Of a stretch of 64,000 bases of DNA, positions 56,621 to 64,000 are shown one piece after another. The position numbers and the translations under genes were made by a program. Below the pieces are notes generated by a model. That model ran no database searches. It worked only from the letters and a program-made list of their open reading frames with translations, and was not told where the DNA came from. The stretch covers positions 248,001-312,000 of the forward strand of contig CAVRYJ010000006.1 of the NCBI GenBank assembly GCA_963725425.1, in the 5' to 3' direction. Position 1 is the stretch's first letter, and every line of letters begins with the position of its first letter. The DNA comes from Clostridium_I sp963725425 (GTDB lineage Bacteria > Bacillota > Clostridia > Clostridiales > Clostridiaceae).

Positions 56621-58948
56621 ATGAAAGCGAAAAGTAAATTTTTTAAAATTTTCAGTTTTACAATGACATTACTTATGGTTACTGGAATGGGAGGCATAAG
56701 TTTACCAAAGGTTTTTGCAGATTCAATGCAATATCCTAATATAGTTAATAATGGCAATCCTGAAAACGTTACCACTGGTGTTTTGGCTAAAAATGAAACA
56801 GCAGCTCAATTAAACATTCAAAATAATATACCAAGTCTTTGCAATGTGTTAAAAGATTATTTTCCAATAGGAACAGAGGTGTATCCAGCAAGTATATTAG
56901 GTAGTAATAGTCCGACTGAACAGCTGATAAAAAAGCACTTTAATACTCTTGTGGCTGGAAATGAGATGAAGCCAGATGCACTTCAGCCAACAGAAGGGAA
57001 CTTTAATTTTACTGCTGCAGATAAAATTGTAGACTATGCAATACAAAACAAAATGTCTATGAGGGGACATACACTGGTTTGGCATAGTCAAATACCAGAT
57101 TGGTTTTTCCAGGATCCAACGGATCCAACCAAACTTTGCTCAAAAGATTTATTGCTTAAAAGGCTAGAGACACATATAACAACGGTGCTAACTCATTTTA
57201 AAAACAAGTATGGAGCACGTAATCCTATAAAGTATTGGGATGTAGTTAATGAAGTTATTGGTGATTCTGGTGATTCTAATGGTTATAGAAATTCAAAATG
57301 GTATCAGATAGCTGGCCCTGATTATATTGAAAAAGCGTTTGAGTATGCGCATAAAGCTGATCCAACAATGAAGTTATATATAAATGATTATGGTATAGAA
57401 GGAAATAATGCAAAAACGCAGAAGATGTATGATGTAGTAAAAGCCTTAAAAGCTAAAGGTGTTCCTATTGATGGTATTGGTATGCAAATGCATATTTCTA
57501 CTGATACTTCTGTAGACGATATAAAGGCTTCCATAGAGAAGTTCGCATCATTAGGCGTTGATATTCAAGTTACAGAGCTTGATTTAAAAATTGTGGGAAC
57601 CGTAAATCAAGATAGTTACTTAAGACAAGCAAGGTTATACAAACAGGTATTTGACTTATTAAAGAGTAAAAAGAATAACATTAGTACAGTGATGTTATGG
57701 GGTATAACGGATGCAGATTCATGGCTTGCACAGTATGATCCATTACTATTCGATAGGAATTTTCAGGCTAAACCTGCTTACTGGGCAATAGTGGATCCAA
57801 GTAAAGCAACTCCTGATAGGCAAGCTTTATCAAGTGCTGAAGGAACTCCATCAATTGGACCCAATGTTGATAAATTATGGACTATGATACAACCATGTTC
57901 TGCTAACACTTTTTATAAAGGGGTGGAAGGAGCTACCGCAAAGGTTAAAACTTTATGGGATAAAAATAATCTGTATATATATGCACGAGTTACAGATGCA
58001 ACTCAAGAATCAAAAGACAATATAGAGTTGTTTGTAGATAAAAATGATGGTAAAACTACAACTTATAACACAGATGTTAGCCACTACAAAATATATCGTA
58101 ATAACTCTGGAAGTACGGACATAACACATTATGTTGAAAGTGATGCTAATGGATATACTGTACAGGCTGTTATTCCATTAAGTGATATAAATCCTAAGAT
58201 TGGAAGTACAATAGGTTACGATATTAGAGTTAATGATGATAAAGGAACAGGAAACGTAGATTCAACAGCTGTGCTTAATGACTACTCTAACAGTGAAGAT
58301 AAAAATACTGCATATTACAGTAATCTCGCTTTGCAAAAAACTCCAATATATTCAAATACTGTATACGGTACACCTGTACTAGATGGAAAAATAGACGATA
58401 TTTGGAACCAAGCTAATAGTATAAACACTAATATTTGGGTACAAGGAACTTCAGGAGCGACAGCAAAGGTACGAACTATGTGGGATAATAATAATCTCTA
58501 TGTGCTTTCAGAGGTTACTGATAATTGTTTAAATAAATCTAGTGCTAATGCGTATGAACAAGACTCAGTAGAAGTTTTCTTAGATCAAAATGATCATAAG
58601 ACAACATCTTATGAAAGTGACGATTCTCAAATCAGAGTTAATTTTGATAATGAACAAAGTTTTGGAGGTACAAAACCTGATGGTTTTAAGTCTGCAACAA
58701 GCATAACTCCTACGGGATATATAGTAGAAGAAGCCATACCACTTACTGCTATTAAACCAGAAGATGGTTCAATACTTGGCTTTGATGTTCAAGTAAATAA
58801 TGCTGATTCTACAGGAAAAAGAGTTAGTGTAGCATCTTGGTGTGATGGTTCAGGCAATTCATTCCAGGATACTTCTGGGTTTGGTAACTTAGTCCTTAAT
58901 GATACAAGGACTATACCAAAAGTATCTGCCAATGTAAAAGTAAATTAA
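56621..58948 (+). CDS. Secreted GH10 endo-1,4-beta-xylanase with two CBM9 modules
   Basis: The 775-residue enzyme has a Sec signal peptide (cleavage after VFA, about residue 33). The GH10 barrel spans 75-395, with acid/base E211 in YWDVVNEVIG and nucleophile E319 in IQVTELDLK; HTLVWHSQIPDWFF lines the active site. Two C-terminal beta-sandwich modules (about 425-590 and 590-765), with KVKTLWDKNNLYIYARV and KVRTMWDNNNLYVLSEV, are CBM9, which bind the reducing ends of glycan chains. No S-layer or dockerin domain is present, so it is released or loosely wall-bound. It is the only clearly secreted enzyme of the locus. ATG 56621 follows AAGGGGGAA. Confidence 0.95.
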   Translation: MKAKSKFFKIFSFTMTLLMVTGMGGISLPKVFADSMQYPNIVNNGNPENVTTGVLAKNETAAQLNIQNNIPSLCNVLKDYFPIGTEVYPASILGSNSPTEQLIKKHFNTLVAGNEMKPDALQPTEGNFNFTAADKIVDYAIQNKMSMRGHTLVWHSQIPDWFFQDPTDPTKLCSKDLLLKRLETHITTVLTHFKNKYGARNPIKYWDVVNEVIGDSGDSNGYRNSKWYQIAGPDYIEKAFEYAHKADPTMKLYINDYGIEGNNAKTQKMYDVVKALKAKGVPIDGIGMQMHISTDTSVDDIKASIEKFASLGVDIQVTELDLKIVGTVNQDSYLRQARLYKQVFDLLKSKKNNISTVMLWGITDADSWLAQYDPLLFDRNFQAKPAYWAIVDPSKATPDRQALSSAEGTPSIGPNVDKLWTMIQPCSANTFYKGVEGATAKVKTLWDKNNLYIYARVTDATQESKDNIELFVDKNDGKTTTYNTDVSHYKIYRNNSGSTDITHYVESDANGYTVQAVIPLSDINPKIGSTIGYDIRVNDDKGTGNVDSTAVLNDYSNSEDKNTAYYSNLALQKTPIYSNTVYGTPVLDGKIDDIWNQANSINTNIWVQGTSGATAKVRTMWDNNNLYVLSEVTDNCLNKSSANAYEQDSVEVFLDQNDHKTTSYESDDSQIRVNFDNEQSFGGTKPDGFKSATSITPTGYIVEEAIPLTAIKPEDGSILGFDVQVNNADSTGKRVSVASWCDGSGNSFQDTSGFGNLVLNDTRTIPKVSANVKVN

Positions 58949-58987
58949 AGTAAGCTCCATGGGCTTGGGGTTATAACTCAAATTGGA

Positions 58988-59026
58988 AAAGTACATAGAT
59001 TTGTGTAACTTAAATTTATGTACTTT
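58988..59026 (+). terminator. Hairpin after the xylanase gene
   Basis: AAAGTACATA pairs with TATGTACTTT, extended by ATTT/AAAT after a bulge, 40 bases after the stop. Only short T-runs follow, so termination strength is uncertain. Confidence 0.6.
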
Positions 59027-59160
59027 CTCTGTAGAGATTGTTTTCAGTAAAAAAGAAAATATTATTTTGTTAGAGCTGACAATGACACTAATTCATTGAT
59101 TAAATGTAAATAATGATGTATCATAAAATATATTAAAATTTGTAAAAAAGGAATATATAT

Positions 59161-60970
59161 ATGAAAGATATTGATACATTGAATAATTGTAGCATTAAAT
59201 CAAAATTATTAATAATATATGTATTTTGTGTTCTAATTCCCATGATGATTACTAATTCCATTGTTTATGTAACTGTAAAAAACAATGCAATGAAAGAACA
59301 AAAAATAAATATGGAGTATGCTATAGATAGAGTTAAATATAATTTGGAAGCTGTATTAAATGACTGTGTATTAGTATCAAATCATTTGTATAGTGATGCA
59401 GGATTAAATGGTTTTATTAATGAAAGGTATGATAATCTTCTTGAGTATTATGAAAACTATAATGTCTTATTAAAAAACAACGAAATCAATTACTATTATA
59501 ATTCACAACATATATATAAGGTTACAATATATACAAATAATGATACTATAAGCAATAGCGATAATTTTAGAAAGTTAACACCAGAAATTCGAGAAAGTAA
59601 TTGGTACAAGAATTTTTATGATAATAACCAACAAATGACTATTTCGGTTTATTATGATAATGACAAAAAGTATTTTCCAACTAATGATACTGGTAGAACT
59701 ATTAGTATTATTAGAAAATTGAATGATTTTGGAAATGAAAATGGAAATATTTTAAAAATAGATGTAGATTATAATGTAATATTAAATGATATTTTAAATG
59801 AAAAAATGGATGGCAATTTATATATTTGTAATAAAAAATATGTTTTATTTTCTAATAAAACATCAAATGTTGCATTGAATCAATTTAACACAATAGATTG
59901 CATAGAAGAAAAACCTGTTAAGTCAAATGGCTTTTTTAAATTTAAGATAGCGAATGAAGTGTGGAATATCATTGTTACAGAAGATGAAGTCAACCCGTTA
60001 TCAAAAATTTTTCAGGGAAAACAAATATTGTTTGGCTTAATAATCTTTAATCTGTTATTACCTACTATTATTATTACTTTAGTGTCACACTCTATTAGAT
60101 ATCGAGTGACATTACTTGGTATATATTTAGGTAAAGTAGAAAATGAGGAATTTTGTACAATTGAATGTAGTTCAGGAAAGGATGAAATAGGAAAATTAAT
60201 TCGAAGTTATAATATAATGGTTTTAAGGATTAAGGAGCTAATAGAAGTAGTATTTAAGAGAGATGCAGAAAAGCAACGATTAGAACTAGCTAAAAAACAA
60301 GCTGAATTAAAAGCGTTGCAAAGTCAAGTAAATCCTCATTTTATGTTTAATACTCTTGAAAGCATTTCGTATGAGAAGTTTGATAAAAGGTGAAAATGAA
60401 ACTGCAGATATAATTGAGAATTTATCAATATTGCTACGAAAGACAATAAATTGGGGAGAAGATTATATTATGATTGAAGATGAGATGCTGTTTGTAGAAA
60501 ATTATCTTCAAATTCAAAAGTATCGTTTTGGAGATAAATTATCTTTTAGTTATTATGTTATGGAAGAATGTAAAATTATAAGAATCCCAAAGTTATCCAT
60601 TTTAGGCTTTGTTGAAAATGCATGTGTTCATGGTATTGAAGAGGTATCCCATAATGCAAGTATTAATATTACTGTATTTAAAGATGAAAACGATTTATTC
60701 ATAGAAATTTCAGATACAGGAGGTGGAATGGATAAGAAGAAATTAAGTTTAATTAGAGATAATTTAAGAAATGCAAAAATGGACATGCTCAATAACAGTA
60801 AAAGCACTGGGGTTCTTAATACTTACATGCGTATACAAATGTATTGCAATAATAACATGAAATTTGAAATCGATAGTGAATTAAAGGAGGGCACAAAAGT
60901 TACAATACAAATTTATCTTGATAAATTAAGGCATAACAATGATGTTTTCGACGAGAATAACAGTTATTAA
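59161..60970 (+). pseudogene. YesM-type sensor histidine kinase, frameshifted at the histidine box
   Basis: The first frame (59161-60393) gives a transmembrane helix (about 15-38), an extracellular sensor region, a second helix, a HAMP-like segment and the histidine box QVNPHFMFNTLESIS before drifting out of frame. Removing one T from ATTTCG near 60365 joins LESI to RMRSLIKGENETADI in the second frame. That frame carries the ATPase domain (LGFVENACVHGIEE, DTGGGMDKK) to 60970. The restored length is about 600 residues, a normal YesM. ATG 59161 has AAGGA upstream. It pairs with the response regulator 14 bases downstream. Confidence 0.85.
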
Positions 60971-60984
60971 GGTGGGCGATCATT

Positions 60985-62595
60985 ATGATTAAAATAATAA
61001 TAGTGGATGATGAACCGTTTATTAGACAAGGATTAAACATTCTAATTGATTGGGAACAATATGGTTACGAAATTGTAGGCGAAGCTGCAAATGGACTTGA
61101 AGCCATAAAAGAATTAGAGAAAAAGGAAATTGATTTAATTATTGTGGATATAAAGATGCCTGAAATGAATGGTATTCAATTAATTGAGTATGTACGCATT
61201 AACATATCAACTAGAGTAAAATTTATAGTATTAAGCGGTTATTACGAGTTTGAATATGCGAAGAAAGCAATAAAATATAATGTAACCGATTATATTTTAA
61301 AACCAATTCAAAAAGAGGAGTTAATTAAGGTATTAAACAGCTTTAAAGAAGAATATCTTAAACAAGAAAATCATAAGACAATACAAAAAATAAAAGATAA
61401 AGTTATATATGATAGTTATTTAAATGAAATTATAAATGGAAAATGTAATAATGTTAATTTGGAATATGTTAATAAATATCAAAAGTTTTGCGAACAATTA
61501 CGATATATAATTATTGAAATTAGTTATTACAATGAAAATTGTAATAACATTTCTGAAGAGGAAAAAATAAAGGGACAACAAATACTATACCAAAACATGG
61601 TTGGATGGTTAGGAGAAAATTATTATAATGTAATTATTGATCCTAGTAAGTATAAAGAGTGTTATGACATTGGTTTTATTTATGATAAGAGATTAGCAAA
61701 AGAGCAAGGGATAAGTGAAAAAGAATATATTAAAAAATTGCAAATTAGGATAAAGCAAAATCAAAAATATGATTTTTATATTTATATTGGACAGAAAGTA
61801 AGTAGTATTAAAGAATTATCAATATCATATAAGAGTGCAACTGTAGCTAAATTATTTTCGAATTTTTCAAATGAAAACAATATTGAATATTATGATGAAA
61901 TTACAGAGAAAAAAGAATTTAATTACAATATGGAAAAACTATATATGGATAATTTAATCCATGAAATTCAACAAAATAATAAAGAAGAAATTATAAAGTG
62001 TGTTGATAAAATATATAATAGTTTTAAAGAATACAAGATAGATTTGGAAATTATAAAAATAAACATTAATTATTTATTATTTAATATTATTAATATTGCA
62101 AAAGAATTAGATTCGGAAGTTAACCAAGCAGAAGTAATGAAATATATTAGCTCAATCTCTTTTGAACAAATGATAAGTAGAGGAAGCGCACAGCATTTGA
62201 AAAGCTTTTCTTTACAATTTTCAAAATATTTAAATCAATTGCGGCAACATTCAATTCAAGGAATTTTAAATCAAATTGATAAGGAAATCTCAGAACATTA
62301 TATGGAGAAGCTAAGTTTAAAATATTTAAGTGAAAAATATTTTATTAATAGCGCATATTTAGGACAAATCTTTAAAAAGCAATATAATGCGTTATTTAAT
62401 GACTACTTAAATGCATACAGAATTGAAAAAGCCTCAGAGCTACTTAAACGAAGTGATGATAAAATTTATAAAATAGCAGAGAAAGTTGGCTACAATAATA
62501 CTGATTATTTTATAAATAAGTTTGTGAAATTAAAAGAAAAAACACCGTTACAATACCGAAAACAGTTTTTTGCAGGTGACTTTATAAGTACATAA
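60985..62595 (+). CDS. YesN-type response regulator with AraC output domain
   Basis: The 536-residue regulator has a receiver domain (IVDDEP, IVDIKMPEMNG, LSGYYEFEYAKKA, TDYILKPIQ), a long middle region, and an AraC-type domain (LSLKYLSEKYFINSAYLGQIF, IYKIAEKVGYNNTDYFINKF). It is full-length and intact, 14 bases after its kinase gene. Placed directly after the xylanase gene, the pair probably senses xylo-oligosaccharides and activates importer 3 and the xylanase. ATG 60985 follows GGTGGGCG. Confidence 0.9.
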   Translation: MIKIIIVDDEPFIRQGLNILIDWEQYGYEIVGEAANGLEAIKELEKKEIDLIIVDIKMPEMNGIQLIEYVRINISTRVKFIVLSGYYEFEYAKKAIKYNVTDYILKPIQKEELIKVLNSFKEEYLKQENHKTIQKIKDKVIYDSYLNEIINGKCNNVNLEYVNKYQKFCEQLRYIIIEISYYNENCNNISEEEKIKGQQILYQNMVGWLGENYYNVIIDPSKYKECYDIGFIYDKRLAKEQGISEKEYIKKLQIRIKQNQKYDFYIYIGQKVSSIKELSISYKSATVAKLFSNFSNENNIEYYDEITEKKEFNYNMEKLYMDNLIHEIQQNNKEEIIKCVDKIYNSFKEYKIDLEIIKININYLLFNIINIAKELDSEVNQAEVMKYISSISFEQMISRGSAQHLKSFSLQFSKYLNQLRQHSIQGILNQIDKEISEHYMEKLSLKYLSEKYFINSAYLGQIFKKQYNALFNDYLNAYRIEKASELLKRSDDKIYKIAEKVGYNNTDYFINKFVKLKEKTPLQYRKQFFAGDFIST

Positions 62596-63040
62596 ACAAT
62601 AATCATATATCATAGGAATTTTACCTATACAAATTGGAGTTCCATTGTCATCTACTTTAATTGGTGGTTTATATTAGAAATTACCTGTACTTTTTTTGTT
62701 TAAAGGTATCACAGCTTTTATATTCAAAGCGAGAAGCAAATCATATGTAGGGTAGTTATCATGAGCACCATCACCAAGAAATTTATAAAAACTAAAATGT
62801 GGATAAAGTTTTTTTACTTCGGATAAAGCAACAATTGCAGTAACACCATCATGGCGTTGTGCTTGAAATAATCTAAGATATATGGGCAAATCTAATTTTA
62901 AATCAGAATTATAAACAACTAAGAAATATCCACAATGGATGTAAAACTAAACTTTATGATAACTACCCAAACCATGTCGAGCATCGGGATCAGAAAATGT
63001 TCGATGTAACTCAAACTTCGATGCGGATGGACAAGGTCAT
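62596..63040 (-). pseudogene. Degenerate DDE transposase remnant
   Basis: On the minus strand the sequence reads, with in-frame stops, KFELHRTFSDPDARHG, then a stop, VVYNSDLKLDLPIYLRLFQ, FYKFLGDGAHDNYPTYDLL, KAVIPLNKKSTGNF, stop, and KPPIKVDDNGTPICIGK. These are segments of an IS4/IS1182-like DDE transposase, with the second catalytic aspartate in GDGAHD. Both ends of the gene and any terminal repeats are lost. It is unrelated in detail to the IS1182 transposase at 16634. Confidence 0.65.
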
Positions 63041-63063
63041 GTGATTCAATTTGTCGTTGTAAG

Positions 63064-63110
63064 ATAGCTAAGGATTTTTAGTTGTTAAAAATCCTTAGCT
63101 ATTATTTTTG
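63064..63110. terminator. Strong rho-independent terminator
   Basis: TAGCTAAGGATTTTTA pairs perfectly with its complement across a 4-5 base loop, followed by TTATTTTTG. It isolates the transposase remnant from the sigma-factor operon. Confidence 0.85.
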
Positions 63111-63254
63111 TGCAATAATATTGTTATAGTTAAATATCACCAAAAACTTTTTGATAATAAACAAACAGTTCCTTCGTATTTAATATATGGGAGCTCTTAA
63201 TATATATAAAACTTATAAGTAATACAATCGCTGCAAACTGAGGGGGTGCTAATA

Positions 63255-63815
63255 TTGAAAATAGATGAAAATAACTTTATAAATGAACTCAAGAAGAAAA
63301 ACTATAAATCTATGGATTACATAGTTGATATTTATGGAAATCTTATTTATAAAATAGCCTACAGTGTATTATACAGAAATAACACTAGTTCAGTTGAGGA
63401 GTGCACAAATGATGTTTTTATGAAAATATGGGATAACATAGACTGCTTTGATATTGAAAAAGGGACCTTTAAAACATGGATTATGACAATTTCAAAATTT
63501 AAAGCTATTGATTATAAAAGAAAGCTTGCGAAAGACTCGGATTATGGGGACATAGATAATTTACCACTTTCATCAGAGGAGAATATTGAAAATGCCATTA
63601 TATTAAAAGAAAGAAGAAATGAGATATTAACTGCTATAAGCAAGATGAAGGAACCAGATAAATATATATTTATGAAAAGATACTTTCTTAATGAAGACAT
63701 TGACAAAATAGCAAAGAGTTTAAGTTTAACTAAAGCTGCAGTAGATAATAGACTTTCAAGAGGTAGAAAATTTTTAAGAGGAAAGCTTATAAACTTTAAA
63801 GAGGAGGTAATTTAA
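63255..63815 (+). CDS. ECF-type RNA polymerase sigma factor
   Basis: The 186-residue protein has sigma region 2 (YKSMDYIVDIYGNLIYKIAY, then ECTNDVFMKIWDN with the -10 recognition helix and KGTFKTWIMTISKFKAIDY) and region 4 (LNEDIDKIAKSLSLTKAAV, DNRLSRGRKFLRGKL) for -35 recognition. The likely start is TTG 63255, with GGGGGTG 6 bases upstream; GTG 63246 lies inside that ribosome site. The next gene begins directly after the stop, a standard sigma/anti-sigma pair. The signal it answers is unknown. Confidence 0.88.
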   Translation: MKIDENNFINELKKKNYKSMDYIVDIYGNLIYKIAYSVLYRNNTSSVEECTNDVFMKIWDNIDCFDIEKGTFKTWIMTISKFKAIDYKRKLAKDSDYGDIDNLPLSSEENIENAIILKERRNEILTAISKMKEPDKYIFMKRYFLNEDIDKIAKSLSLTKAAVDNRLSRGRKFLRGKLINFKEEVI

Positions 63816-64000
63816 ATGAATGAAAAAGAGATATATAAAGATTTTAACAATATTAATATTGATGAACATGAATTCGACGATATTGATGTAGAAATGACAG
63901 ACATTCAGAAACATAATTTAAAATCCCGCTTAAAAAACAATATAAAAACAAGGAAATTTATAAAAACAAAAATAGGTGCTGCAACTGCTGCCTCTTTACT
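63816..64000 (+). CDS. Putative anti-sigma factor (DUF4179-like), cut by window end
   Basis: ATG 63816 abuts the sigma-factor stop and follows GAGGAGG. The 61 visible residues start MNEKEIYKDFNNINIDEHEFDD, continue into a basic segment KSRLKNNIKTRKFIKTK, and then begin a likely membrane helix (GAATAASL). This order, an acidic sigma-binding N terminus then a basic stretch and a transmembrane segment, is that of DUF4179-type membrane anti-sigma factors. The rest lies outside the window. Confidence 0.7.
   Translation, partial: MNEKEIYKDFNNINIDEHEFDDIDVEMTDIQKHNLKSRLKNNIKTRKFIKTKIGAATAASL

Overview
The window comes from a low-GC, spore-forming, saccharolytic Firmicute, most likely a Clostridium in the strict sense. 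The evidence is strongly A+T-rich DNA, AGGAGG-type ribosome sites with frequent TTG/GTG starts, spore-surface collagen-like proteins with a BclA-type C-terminal domain, RNase J, LonA, and YesM/YesN-type two-component systems.

Layout. (1) 1-3.6 kb is a graveyard of broken genes: an orphan group II intron domain V, an unknown gene with an internal deletion, and a remnant of a 2-oxoacid:ferredoxin oxidoreductase beta subunit. It also holds an APH-fold kinase-like gene and a small lipoprotein. (2) 3.7-11 kb is a spore-surface island: two divergent collagen-like genes and a TPR-containing family 2 glycosyltransferase, flanked by two paralogous short-chain dehydrogenases in opposite orientation. 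(3) 11-26 kb holds housekeeping and stress genes: recQ (frameshifted), a nitroreductase, a cell-wall amidase-like protein, a PAP2 phosphatase, 3-methyladenine DNA glycosylase, a complete but inactivated IS1182-family element, a GT4 glycosyltransferase, a MITE-like element inserted in a terminator, a MarR-family gene with lon and matching palindromic operators, a small excisionase-like HTH protein, and RNase J. (4) 26.4-62.6 kb is a large plant-glycan (xylan/xyloglucan) utilisation region. It contains GH1 (with a phospho-glycoside signature), GH31 alpha-xylosidase, a ROK sugar kinase, two YesM/YesN pairs plus an unpaired YesN-type regulator, three ABC importers each with two permeases and one lipoprotein but no ATPase, YesL, an AraC regulator, two GH43 enzymes, a GH120-like beta-helix beta-xylosidase, fragments of an esterase and of a GH8 exo-oligoxylanase, and a secreted GH10 xylanase with two CBM9 modules. 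CcpA-type cre sites precede at least four of these units. (5) 62.6-64 kb has a degenerate transposase, an ECF sigma factor and the start of its putative anti-sigma partner.

How the genes fit together. GH10 cuts xylan outside the cell, the three importers take up xylo-oligosaccharides or related glycans using an ATPase encoded elsewhere, and the cytoplasmic GH43, GH120-like, GH31 and GH1 enzymes with the ROK kinase finish the breakdown. The YesM/YesN pairs and AraC regulator probably sense substrate, and CcpA represses the units when preferred sugars are present.

At least eight genes are interrupted by a single-base gain or loss, usually in a short homopolymer. This may reflect the quality of the assembly more than biology, and those genes should be read as probably intact until the raw data are checked. 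No CRISPR array, tRNA, rRNA or recognisable anti-phage system was seen.
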